Source: an uncultured Eubacteriaceae bacterium (GTDB lineage Bacteria > Bacillota > Clostridia > Lachnospirales > CAG-274). From it: a stretch of 64,000 nt of DNA. Shown here piece after piece: positions 55,143 through 63,521 of the stretch. A program made the position numbers and the translations under genes. The notes below the pieces were generated by a model. It did not search any database and was not told where the DNA came from. It saw nothing but the letters and a program-made list of their open reading frames with translations. The number at the start of each line of letters is the position of its first letter. Position 1 is the stretch's first letter. The stretch lies in assembly GCA_947167715.1 (NCBI GenBank), contig CAMVJD010000008.1, positions 1 through 64,000 on the forward strand. Direction: 5' to 3'.

Positions 55143-55787
55143 ATGAAATACTGTAAAAGATGCTTCAGAAACATAACAGAGGATGTTTCGGTTTGCCCGT
55201 TTTGCAATCAATCGGACAAACTTATAGATTACGACAAGGAAAAACGCGGGGAGGATTTTACCTGCAACGACGAGTCTTCGTTCACAAGCCATATTAAAAA
55301 GGACGCCTACGACACCGAGGACAGCGAGGCCGATGCGGACAATGCCTACGGCAACCAAAAGCGCCATAATATAGACAACTGCGAAAACAGCGCAGAGGCG
55401 CCCGAGGCAGCCGATCCGGGTACACCCAGCGAAAATTTAAGCAAAACGCTTACATATTTGCGTACACTTCCCGCAAATGTAAGACAGGGGCTTATAAGGA
55501 CATTGCTGGAGGATATAGAGCGCCGTTACGGCCCTAATCCCGACGAAAATTCCACCGTTACCGTAAACGGCAGGGAAATAACCGTGGCACAGTTTAAAAA
55601 GCTTGCCGTGTTCTTTAACACGACGGATATGCAAAAAACTGCGGCGAATACCACGACGGTAAATAAAAATATGGCATCCTTTATTGCGGTTTGGGTGATA
55701 ATTACCGTTATTTTCCCGCCCCTTGGCATAATATTGGGTATTATTGCAATATCTATATATACACAAAATAAAAAGAAACAACAATAA
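55143..55787 (+). CDS. zinc-ribbon membrane protein
   Basis: A 214-aa protein with an N-terminal zinc ribbon (Cys4, Cys7, Cys18, Cys21 in KYCKRC and CPFCN), an acidic low-complexity stretch (about 30-100) and one or two C-terminal hydrophobic segments (about 175-205). Such proteins are common, poorly studied membrane components in Clostridia. Probably co-transcribed with the preceding gene and with the 5-formyl-THF cyclo-ligase gene downstream, though the order gives no functional clue. Confidence 0.8.
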   Translation: MKYCKRCFRNITEDVSVCPFCNQSDKLIDYDKEKRGEDFTCNDESSFTSHIKKDAYDTEDSEADADNAYGNQKRHNIDNCENSAEAPEAADPGTPSENLSKTLTYLRTLPANVRQGLIRTLLEDIERRYGPNPDENSTVTVNGREITVAQFKKLAVFFNTTDMQKTAANTTTVNKNMASFIAVWVIITVIFPPLGIILGIIAISIYTQNKKKQQ

Positions 55788-55816
55788 TAAAATTTTAAAG
55801 CAAAGGGATGATTATT

Positions 55817-56389
55817 GTGGATAAAGTTAAAATGCGTGAAAAATACAAGCTGATGCGTGATTCTATGCACCGCAGCGAAATAATGGACAAAAGCCTTGCC
55901 ATTGTAAACAGGCTTTTGGGCACGGATGCATACCGGCATGCCGAATGGCTGTTTCCGTATGTAAGCTACGGCTCGGAGGTAGATACGCTTTCGCTTATCG
56001 AAACCGCGCTTAAGCAGGGCAAAAAGGTCGCTGTGCCTATACTTACCGATCCGCGCCGCAACAGAATGGTATTTTGCCAAATCGACAGCGTAAAAGACCT
56101 TGTTTCGGGACACTACGGTATTTTGGAGCCCGAATATAAGGAGGACAGAGTGGTAGAGCCCACCGACAAAACACTTATGATAGTGCCCGGCGTTGCCTTT
56201 GATGTAAACGGCTATCGCCTTGGTCAGGGCGGCGGCTACTACGACAGATATCTTGCCGAGCATAAGGGTCTTGCAAACTACGGCCTTGCTTATGAGGAGC
56301 AGATAGTTGACAGAATTATGATAAACGGCTATGATATCCGTATGAACGGTCTTGTTACCGATTCAAAAGTATACAAATGGGAGCATTAA
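55817..56389 (+). CDS. 5-formyltetrahydrofolate cyclo-ligase
   Basis: Converts 5-formyl-THF to 5,10-methenyl-THF with ATP. At 190 aa it has family length. Motifs: VYVSYGSEVDT-like segment, the IVPGVAFDVNGYRLGQGGGYYDRYL signature in shortened form GVAFDVNGYRLGQGGG, and YEEQIV. The GTG at 55817 is preferred, 8 nt after AAAGGGA; an ATG 9 nt earlier is closer to the SD core. proA begins 4 nt after the stop, so the two may be co-transcribed. Confidence 0.93.
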   Translation: MDKVKMREKYKLMRDSMHRSEIMDKSLAIVNRLLGTDAYRHAEWLFPYVSYGSEVDTLSLIETALKQGKKVAVPILTDPRRNRMVFCQIDSVKDLVSGHYGILEPEYKEDRVVEPTDKTLMIVPGVAFDVNGYRLGQGGGYYDRYLAEHKGLANYGLAYEEQIVDRIMINGYDIRMNGLVTDSKVYKWEH

Positions 56390-56393
56390 GTAA

Positions 56394-57632
56394 ATGAAAA
56401 CTTTAAAAGAGATAGGCGAGGCGGCCGTAAAAGCCAAAAGAGAACTTGCGGTCCTGGGCACGGCGGATAAGAACAAAATTTTATGCGACTGTGCAGAGGC
56501 TCTTCGCAAAAACACGGATAATATTATTGCGGCCAATAGGATAGACCTTGCAAATGCCGAGAAAAACGGTATGAAAGCGTCACTTGTAGACCGCCTTACC
56601 CTTACCGAAAAACGTATCGAGGATATGGCGGTGGGTCTCGAGCAGATAGCAAAGCTTCCCGACCCTATAGGCGAATACCTTAATTCAAAAACCCTGCCAA
56701 ACGGCCTTATAATCACGCAAAAGCGTGTGCCTATGGGCGTTATCGGCATAATTTACGAGGCACGCCCCAATGTTACAAGTGATGCCTTCGGCCTTTGCTT
56801 AAAGGCGGGCAGTGCAGTTATCCTGCGCGGCGGCAGCGATGCCATAAACTCAAACAAGGCTGTTATAGCTGCTTTTCACGATGCAATAGACATTAATAAG
56901 GATATCGTTCAGCTTGTCGAGGACACCTCAAGGGAGTCCGCAAATGAAATGATGCGTATGAACGGCTTTATTGACGTGCTTATCCCGCGCGGCGGTGCAG
57001 GCCTTATCCAGGCCGTTGTTAAAAATTCCACCGTACCCGTTATTGAAACGGGCGTGGGCAACTGTCATGTTTTTGTGGACGAAAGCGCCGATATCGAAAA
57101 GGCGGTAAATATAATAGTAAATGCCAAGGCACAGCGCCCCGGCGTATGCAATGCGGCAGAAACTATGCTTGTGCATAAAAATATAGCGGCGGCATTTTTG
57201 CCTGCGGCAGCTGCTGCATTAAGGGATAAAAATGTTGAGATTCGCGGTGATAAGGCAGTTAAGGCTGTAGTTCCCGATGTTGTTGATGCTGTTGAGGAGG
57301 ATTGGGCGACCGAGTACGGCGACTATATCCTTGCGGTAAAGGTAGTAGACAGCGTTGACGAGGCTATCGACCATATCGCAAAATACTCCACGGGTCACAG
57401 CGAAAGCATAGTGACGGAAAGCTACTTAAACAGCAAAAAATTCACCGAAAGGGTGGATTCCGCAGCAGTCTATGTAAATGCATCCACACGATTTACCGAC
57501 GGCAACGAGTTTGGCTTTGGTGCAGAGATAGGCATAAGCACACAAAAGCTCCACGCAAGGGGACCTATGGGTCTTAAGGAGCTTACGACAACAAAATATA
57601 TTATTCTTGGTGAGGGCCAGGTAAGAGGATAA
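56394..57632 (+). CDS. proA: glutamate-5-semialdehyde dehydrogenase
   Basis: Reduces gamma-glutamyl phosphate in proline synthesis. At 412 aa it has family length, an aldehyde-dehydrogenase fold with the catalytic cysteine in RPGVCNAAETML and the VLIPRGGAGLI motif. ATG at 56394 sits 4 nt after the preceding stop. No proB is adjacent, which is unusual since proB-proA are normally paired. Followed by a terminator at 57643-57690. Confidence 0.95.
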   Translation: MKTLKEIGEAAVKAKRELAVLGTADKNKILCDCAEALRKNTDNIIAANRIDLANAEKNGMKASLVDRLTLTEKRIEDMAVGLEQIAKLPDPIGEYLNSKTLPNGLIITQKRVPMGVIGIIYEARPNVTSDAFGLCLKAGSAVILRGGSDAINSNKAVIAAFHDAIDINKDIVQLVEDTSRESANEMMRMNGFIDVLIPRGGAGLIQAVVKNSTVPVIETGVGNCHVFVDESADIEKAVNIIVNAKAQRPGVCNAAETMLVHKNIAAAFLPAAAAALRDKNVEIRGDKAVKAVVPDVVDAVEEDWATEYGDYILAVKVVDSVDEAIDHIAKYSTGHSESIVTESYLNSKKFTERVDSAAVYVNASTRFTDGNEFGFGAEIGISTQKLHARGPMGLKELTTTKYIILGEGQVRG

Positions 57633-57642
57633 AGCTGTGAAT

Positions 57643-57690
57643 AAAACGCCGATTTTCTATGCATTATATAGAAGACCGGCGTTTTTTTTT
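57643..57690 (+). terminator. terminator of the proA operon
   Basis: AAAACGCCG-TTTTCTAT arm and ATAGAAGACCGGCGTTT arm pair over a 7-nt loop (mismatches inside), followed by TTTTTTTT. Confidence 0.85.
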
Positions 57691-57808
57691 ATTCTATATT
57701 TTTATTCAAATATTCAAAGAATAATAATTGCATTAAGACAAATTATATTCATTAAGCACCGATTTTATGCCGTTTTATAATTTTCTTATAAATTTTGTTA
57801 AAAAAGTG

Positions 57809-57837
57809 TTGTAAAATATTTGTTTTTTTGGTATAAT
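57809..57837 (+). promoter_or_regulatory. promoter of ppdK
   Basis: TTGTAA (57809-57814), 17-bp spacer, TATAAT (57832-57837), about 30 bp before the start codon. Confidence 0.8.
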
Positions 57838-57867
57838 ATCCATAACATTTAATTGGGAGGTTTAAAG

Positions 57868-60498
57868 ATGAGTAAAAAATATCTTTACTTATTCTCTGAA
57901 GGCAACGGCCGGATGAGAGAATTACTTGGCGGCAAGGGCGCTAACCTTGCGGAAATGACTAACTTGGGTATGCCTGTACCCCAGGGCTTTACAATTTCGA
58001 CAGAGGCTTGTACTCAGTACTATGAGGACGGCGAGACCATCAACGATGAGATTCAGGCACAAATTATGGAATATATCGCAAAGATGGAGGAGATAACCGG
58101 CAAAAAGTTTGGTGATCTTAACAATCCTTTGCTTGTTTCCGTTCGTTCGGGCGCAAGAGCATCCATGCCCGGTATGATGGATACCATCCTTAACCTTGGT
58201 CTTAATGACGAGGTTGTTGAGGCTTTTGCAAAAAAGACCAACAATCCCCGTTTTGCTTACGATTCCTACAGAAGATTTATCCAGATGTACTCCGACGTTG
58301 TTATGGAGGTCGGCAAAAAATATTTTGAGCAGCTTATCGACGAAATGAAGGCAAAGAAAGGCGTTAAGCTTGATACAGAGCTTACTGCCGAGGACCTTAA
58401 GGAGCTTGCAAATCAGTTTAAGGCGGAATACAAATCAAAAATCGGCGTTGATTTCCCCTCTGACCCCAAGGATCAGCTTATGGGCGCTATAAAGGCTGTT
58501 TTCCGTTCGTGGAACAACCCCCGTGCTATCTACTACAGAAGAATGAACGATATCCCCGGTTCCTGGGGCACAGCCGTAAACGTACAGTCTATGGTATTCG
58601 GTAATATGGGCGATACCTCGGGTACGGGCGTTGCCTTTACAAGAAACCCCGCTACAGGCGAAAAGAAGCTTTACGGCGAGTTCCTTATGAACGCACAGGG
58701 TGAGGACGTTGTTGCGGGCGTAAGAACACCCCAGACTATCGACCAGCTTAAGGAAGTTATGCCCGAGGCTTACGAGCAGTTTGTGGATATCTGCGCAAAG
58801 CTTGAAAGCCATTATCACGATATGCAGGATATGGAGTTTACTATCGAGGACAAGAAGCTTTATATGCTCCAGACAAGAAACGGCAAGAGAACTGCCGCTG
58901 CTGCATTAAAAATTGCTTGTGACCTTGTTGACGAGGGTATGATAGATGAAAAGCAGGCTGTTTTGATGATAGACCCCAAGCAGCTTGACGCACTTTTACA
59001 TCCCCAGTTTGACGCTGCCGCTTTAAAGGCTGCAACACCCGTGGCTACCGCTCTTGCGGCTTCTCCCGGTGCTGCCTGCGGTAAGGTGGTATTTACTGCC
59101 GAGGATGCTGTTAAAAAGGCTAAATTAGGCGAAAAGGTAGTTCTTGTCCGCCTTGAAACTTCTCCCGAGGATATCGAGGGTATGAACTATGCACAGGGTA
59201 TTCTTACCGTTCGCGGCGGTATGACATCCCACGCAGCAGTTGTTGCACGCGGTATGGGTACTTGCTGTGTATCGGGCTGCGGCGAGATAAAAATGGACGA
59301 AGAAAACAAGAAATTCGAGCTTGGCGGCAGAGTTTACACCGAGGACGACTGGATCTCTCTTGACGGTTCTACGGGTAACATCTACGGCGAGGCATTAAAG
59401 ACAGTTGATGCTACTATCGGCGGCGAGTTTGGCCGTATTATGGCTTGGGCTGACAAGTACCGCGCACTTAAGGTAAGAACAAACGCAGATACACCGCGTG
59501 ATGCAAAGCAGGCGCGTGAATTTGGCGCAGAGGGTATCGGTCTTTGCCGTACAGAGCATATGTTCTTCGATCCCGACAGAATTTCCGCTATCCGTGAAAT
59601 GATCTGCTCCGATACAGTTGAGCAGCGCGAGGCTGCCCTTGCAAAGCTTGAACCTATGCAGCAGGGCGACTTTGAAAAGCTTTACGAGGCTATGGCAGGC
59701 TACGGTGTTACTATCCGTTTCCTTGACCCGCCCTTACACGAATTTGTACCTACGGATGATGCCGATATCGAGCTTCTTGCAAAGGCACAGAATAAGTCTG
59801 TTGCGGAGATCAAGGCTATTATCGCATCCCTGCACGAGTTTAACCCCATGATGGGACACAGAGGCTGCCGTCTTGCAGTTACCTATCCCGAAATTGCGGC
59901 TATGCAGACCCGTGCCGTTATCAAGGCAGCTATCAATGTAAACAAGGCTCACCCCGATTACAATATAGTTCCCGAGATAATGATACCGCTTGTAGGCGAG
60001 GTAAAAGAGCTTGCTTATGTAAAGAGCGTTGTTGTTAAGACAGCCGATGAGGAAATTGCAAAGGCCGGTGTTGAACTTAAGTATCAGGTAGGTACTATGA
60101 TAGAGATACCGCGTGCGGCACTTACAGCCGATGAGATAGCTAAGGAAGCAGAGTTCTTCAGCTTTGGTACAAACGACCTTACACAGATGACCTTCGGCTT
60201 CTCGCGTGATGATGCCGGCAAGTTCCTTGATGCTTACTATGCAAAGAGCATTTACGAGGCTGATCCCTTTGCAAGACTTGACCAGGTTGGTGTTGGCAAG
60301 CTTGTTAAAATGGCTGTGGAATTAGGCAAGAAAACACGCCCCGATATCAAGCTTGGTATCTGCGGCGAGCACGGCGGCGATCCCTCGTCCGTTGAGTTCT
60401 GCCATAACGCAGGCCTTACCTATGTTTCCTGCTCACCGTTCCGTGTACCTATCGCACGTCTTGCGGCTGCACAGGCTAACATTAAAAACCCCAGATAA
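57868..60498 (+). CDS. ppdK: pyruvate, phosphate dikinase
   Basis: Reversibly interconverts PEP and pyruvate with AMP/PPi and ATP/Pi, giving PPi-linked glycolysis in anaerobes. At 876 aa it matches the clostridial form. ATP-grasp N-terminal domain, then phosphohistidine domain with GGMTSHAAVVARGMGT (His455), then PEP-binding C-terminal TIM barrel with the catalytic cysteine in CGEHGGDPSSVEF (residue 832). Start is ATG at 57868 after GGGAGG; the TTG 15 nt earlier is rejected. Monocistronic with its own promoter and terminator. Confidence 0.97.
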   Translation: MSKKYLYLFSEGNGRMRELLGGKGANLAEMTNLGMPVPQGFTISTEACTQYYEDGETINDEIQAQIMEYIAKMEEITGKKFGDLNNPLLVSVRSGARASMPGMMDTILNLGLNDEVVEAFAKKTNNPRFAYDSYRRFIQMYSDVVMEVGKKYFEQLIDEMKAKKGVKLDTELTAEDLKELANQFKAEYKSKIGVDFPSDPKDQLMGAIKAVFRSWNNPRAIYYRRMNDIPGSWGTAVNVQSMVFGNMGDTSGTGVAFTRNPATGEKKLYGEFLMNAQGEDVVAGVRTPQTIDQLKEVMPEAYEQFVDICAKLESHYHDMQDMEFTIEDKKLYMLQTRNGKRTAAAALKIACDLVDEGMIDEKQAVLMIDPKQLDALLHPQFDAAALKAATPVATALAASPGAACGKVVFTAEDAVKKAKLGEKVVLVRLETSPEDIEGMNYAQGILTVRGGMTSHAAVVARGMGTCCVSGCGEIKMDEENKKFELGGRVYTEDDWISLDGSTGNIYGEALKTVDATIGGEFGRIMAWADKYRALKVRTNADTPRDAKQAREFGAEGIGLCRTEHMFFDPDRISAIREMICSDTVEQREAALAKLEPMQQGDFEKLYEAMAGYGVTIRFLDPPLHEFVPTDDADIELLAKAQNKSVAEIKAIIASLHEFNPMMGHRGCRLAVTYPEIAAMQTRAVIKAAINVNKAHPDYNIVPEIMIPLVGEVKELAYVKSVVVKTADEEIAKAGVELKYQVGTMIEIPRAALTADEIAKEAEFFSFGTNDLTQMTFGFSRDDAGKFLDAYYAKSIYEADPFARLDQVGVGKLVKMAVELGKKTRPDIKLGICGEHGGDPSSVEFCHNAGLTYVSCSPFRVPIARLAAAQANIKNPR

Positions 60499-60508
60499 AA
60501 AAATCTTT

Positions 60509-60538
60509 GGCGCAGGCTTAACGGTCTGCGCCTTTTTT
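60509..60538 (+). terminator. terminator of ppdK
   Basis: GGCGCAG (60509-60515) pairs with CTGCGCC (60526-60532), followed by TTTTTT. Confidence 0.88.
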
Positions 60539-60552
60539 AGTACAAAAAACAT

Positions 60553-60581
60553 TTGGCTTTTGTGCTGTTATGTGGTATAAT
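60553..60581 (+). promoter_or_regulatory. promoter reading toward the TIR-LRR gene
   Basis: TTGGCT (60553-60558), 17-bp spacer, TATAAT (60576-60581). It would give a 5' leader of about 420 nt containing hairpin array E. It is 24 of 29 positions identical to the rimO promoter at 63455-63483. Confidence 0.68.
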
Positions 60582-60623
60582 TACGTTATAAAATATGTAG
60601 ATTTCAATTTGACGGGGAGTTTC

Positions 60624-60955
60624 TTGGGGGCTCCGCGCCCCCAAACCCTGCGGTTACTTTGGAGCCAAAGTAACCAAAGCTAATCTGCGAATTTATGCTA
60701 TTTTATACCAAAGTTTTCACCGCAGCTTTACACGCCGCAAATAGGTATTTGCGGCAACAAAAGTTACAAATGCGGAAATAAAGTTGAATTTTAAATAATG
60801 TACTTCGCGGAAATGCTTTGCCTACATGTGAGGGATCCTTTAGTATCCCTCATCTCGCAGAGATTTGAATTGCTTTAGCAATTCAAACAAGGAGCCAAAG
60901 TAGGCGTGGGTGTGGGGTTCGGTCATTACCCCGCGCAGGGGCGCGCGGCCCCACA
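60624..60955. repeat. intergenic array of perfect hairpins (array E) in the TIR-LRR leader
   Basis: Stems in the 511-bp gap 60499-61009: TTGGGGGC/GCCCCCAA (60624-60644), GGTTACTTTGG/CCAAAGTAACC (60652-60675), GCCGCAAATA/TATTTGCGGC (60734-60755), TGAGGGAT/ATCCCTCA (60829-60852), TTTGAATTGC/GCAATTCAAA (60864-60887) and TGTGGGG/CCCCACA (60911-60955). A direct repeat GGAGCCAAAGTA occurs at 60661-60672 and 60891-60902. The layout and the TTTGA...TCAAAC element resemble array A. No terminator T-runs follow these stems. Confidence 0.75.
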
Positions 60956-61009
60956 AAACGTAAGAATTAACTACTCGTCAAATAGAAATTTGATTTAAGG
61001 AGATATTAA

Positions 61010-63433
61010 ATGTCGGTTTTAAAGTGTAAAATGTGCGGCGGAGAGCTGAACATTACAGATATAAACAGCGTAGTTAAATGCGAGTTTTGCGGTACATTCC
61101 AGACCGTCCCCACAATAGACGAGGAGCGTAAGGCCGGGCTTTTCAACCGCGCTGTGCAGTTACGGCTTGCCAACGAGTTTGACCGTGCCGCCGCCGTATA
61201 CGACAGCATCATAGGTGAATTTCCAAACGAGGCCGAGGCATATTGGGGTCTGGTTTTATGCAAATACGGTATAGAATACGTTGACGACCCGCCTACGGGT
61301 CTTAAATTGCCTACCTGCCACAGGACTTATGTCGATAGAATATTCTCGGATGAAAATTATATTAAGGCAATGGAAAATGCCGACTCGGTGGCGCGTGAGC
61401 TGTACGAAAAAGAGGCCTATATAATAGACGAGATACAGAAAATGATACTGGATATAGCGTCAAACGAGGAGCCCTTTGATATTTTTATAAGCTGTAAGGA
61501 CAGCGACGAAAACGGAGCGCGCACAAAAGACAGCGTGCTTGCACAGGAGATATATTATGCGCTTACAAACGAGGGCTACAGGGTATTTTTCTCGCGCATT
61601 ACGCTGGAGGACAAGCCCGGCACACAGTATGAACCGTATATTTTTGCTGCTTTGAATTCGGCAAAAATAATGATAGTTGTCGGCACCAAGCCGGAGTTTT
61701 TTAACGCTGTTTGGGTTAAAAACGAGTGGCAGAGATTTCTGGAGCTTATGAAAACGGATAAAAGCCGTACAATTATCCCTGCCTACCGTGATATGGATGC
61801 CTACGACCTTCCCGACAGGCTTGCGGTGTACCAGGCGCAGGATATGTCAAAGCTTGCCTTTATGCAGGACCTTGTGCGCGGAATAAATAAGCTGCAAAAC
61901 AGGACCGCCGCAGCCGATGTTGCCGCTCCCGCGGATAATTCCGTGAACAGCGGTACACTTCATCCCGAGATATTAAAGCTGCTTAAAAGAATAAATATCT
62001 GCATAGAAAATAACGAGATAGGCAGTATAGAGAGCTACTGCAATAAAATACTGGATATCGACCCCGATTTTGCCGAGGCGCTTTGCCTGAAAAAAATGAC
62101 AGGTTACGACAAAAGCGTTTATAAGGTGCGGGATTGGGACAACTGTGCAATAGACGGGGATCATATAACAACTGCCGACAAAACAAGGATAATAGGCTTT
62201 GTACGCATTGAAAGCAATATAAAAATAACGGATGATACAAAATACCTTGACTGCCTGCCGTTTTATTCGGTACCCGAGCTTGAAAGTGCCGAGTTTGCCG
62301 ATAATATACAGGCAGACCCCGATATTTTTATGTTTTTTGACTGTACACAGCTTAAAAGCGTAAAGCTGCCTTTAAATCTGACACGCATAAATGATAATGC
62401 TTTTAACGGCTGCACAGCCCTTAAGCATATAGATATACCGCAAAATGTTGAATATATTGGCGAATACGCTTTTTATAACTGCACCGCGCTTGAAAGCATC
62501 AGCCTGCCTGATAAATTAAACGATATCGGCTATTATGTGTTCGGCGGGTGCAGGTCGCTCGGAGAGATAAAATTCCCGCCCGAGGTAACGAGCATAGACG
62601 CCTATGCGTTTTACGGCTGCGGCTCGCTTAAAAATATCACTCTTCCGTCGAAGTTAAACGATATAGGCGAGCATGCCTTTGACGAGTGTTCCCGTCTGGA
62701 GGAAATAACCGTGCCCGACGGTGTTACGGAAATAAAGGATTACAGCTTTCAGGATTGTTTTGCGCTTAAAAGCGTATCATTGCCGGAAAAATTGGACAAA
62801 ATAGGTATGTGGGCTTTCAGAAATTGCCGCTCGCTTACCGCGATACATTTGCCAAACGGCGTAAAAAGGATAGAAGAGGGCACCTTTAACGGCTGTACCT
62901 CGCTTGTCAGCGCGGATATCCCCAAATGCACCACAAGCATAGGCCTGCACGCATTTAACGGCTGCGGTATGCTTGAAAGGGTGGCTTTGCCTGCTTGTAT
63001 TGAGGAAATGGGCCGCACGGCCTTTGACAACTGTCCCGTGCTTAAAATAACCATACCCGACAGCACGCTCGACAGGCTGATAGAAAAGGACAAAACAAGC
63101 ATAGGTATGTGGTTTGACCGCGTTATTGATCCGTCAACAGGCGAATATTTGCCTATCCGCGGCGAAAGAGGCTTGCTTCTTACGTCAAACGAAAGAAAAT
63201 TCAGGGAAAGAGATACCAAGCGTGCCGAGATGATTCTTGCCGAAAAAAACAAAAGAATAGAAGAATACAAAAAACAGCTGGAGGCCTTAAAGACAGAACG
63301 CGACAACGCCGTAAAGGAGATATCAAGGCTCGGTATATTCGGCCTTGGAAGAAAAATAATGCTTAACAGGCGTATAGATGAGCTTATTAATGAAATAAAC
63401 GAGGTCAAATTTTTGCTTGACAAACTAAAATAA
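61010..63433 (+). CDS. cytoplasmic zinc-ribbon / TPR / TIR / leucine-rich-repeat protein
   Basis: An 807-aa protein without signal peptide. Order: N-terminal zinc ribbon (Cys6, Cys9, Cys24, Cys27); a helical, TPR-like stretch (about 40-150) with RAAAVYDSIIGEFPNEAEAY; a TIR domain (about 155-295) opening FDIFISCKDSDENGA and holding the expected NADase-type acidic residue in WVKNEW (Glu239); about 300-400 helical; BspA/LRR_5 repeats about 420-700; then a charged coiled-coil tail (about 735-807). TIR enzymes can cleave NAD+ in defence, but activity here is not shown. ATG at 61010 follows AAGGAG. Unlike the other LRR proteins of the window it stays inside the cell. Confidence 0.87.
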   Translation: MSVLKCKMCGGELNITDINSVVKCEFCGTFQTVPTIDEERKAGLFNRAVQLRLANEFDRAAAVYDSIIGEFPNEAEAYWGLVLCKYGIEYVDDPPTGLKLPTCHRTYVDRIFSDENYIKAMENADSVARELYEKEAYIIDEIQKMILDIASNEEPFDIFISCKDSDENGARTKDSVLAQEIYYALTNEGYRVFFSRITLEDKPGTQYEPYIFAALNSAKIMIVVGTKPEFFNAVWVKNEWQRFLELMKTDKSRTIIPAYRDMDAYDLPDRLAVYQAQDMSKLAFMQDLVRGINKLQNRTAAADVAAPADNSVNSGTLHPEILKLLKRINICIENNEIGSIESYCNKILDIDPDFAEALCLKKMTGYDKSVYKVRDWDNCAIDGDHITTADKTRIIGFVRIESNIKITDDTKYLDCLPFYSVPELESAEFADNIQADPDIFMFFDCTQLKSVKLPLNLTRINDNAFNGCTALKHIDIPQNVEYIGEYAFYNCTALESISLPDKLNDIGYYVFGGCRSLGEIKFPPEVTSIDAYAFYGCGSLKNITLPSKLNDIGEHAFDECSRLEEITVPDGVTEIKDYSFQDCFALKSVSLPEKLDKIGMWAFRNCRSLTAIHLPNGVKRIEEGTFNGCTSLVSADIPKCTTSIGLHAFNGCGMLERVALPACIEEMGRTAFDNCPVLKITIPDSTLDRLIEKDKTSIGMWFDRVIDPSTGEYLPIRGERGLLLTSNERKFRERDTKRAEMILAEKNKRIEEYKKQLEALKTERDNAVKEISRLGIFGLGRKIMLNRRIDELINEINEVKFLLDKLK

Positions 63434-63454
63434 TAATTTTTAATTAAAATTTTA

Positions 63455-63483
63455 TTGGCTTTTGTTGTGATTTGTGATATAAT
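63455..63483 (+). promoter_or_regulatory. promoter of rimO
   Basis: TTGGCT (63455-63460), 17-bp spacer, TATAAT (63478-63483), 38 bp before the start codon. Confidence 0.75.
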
Positions 63484-63521
63484 AAAAGTTAGTTTATATA
63501 AAGCAATATGAGGAAATGTAT

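Noticed and set aside
60499..61009. Array E as a riboswitch or T-box
   Set aside because: No T-box sequence, specifier loop or recognisable riboswitch core, and the stems are not arranged around a terminator.
61010..63433. TIR-LRR gene as part of a Thoeris or CBASS operon
   Set aside because: Neighbours are ppdK and rimO; no ThsA, cyclase or other effector gene is nearby.
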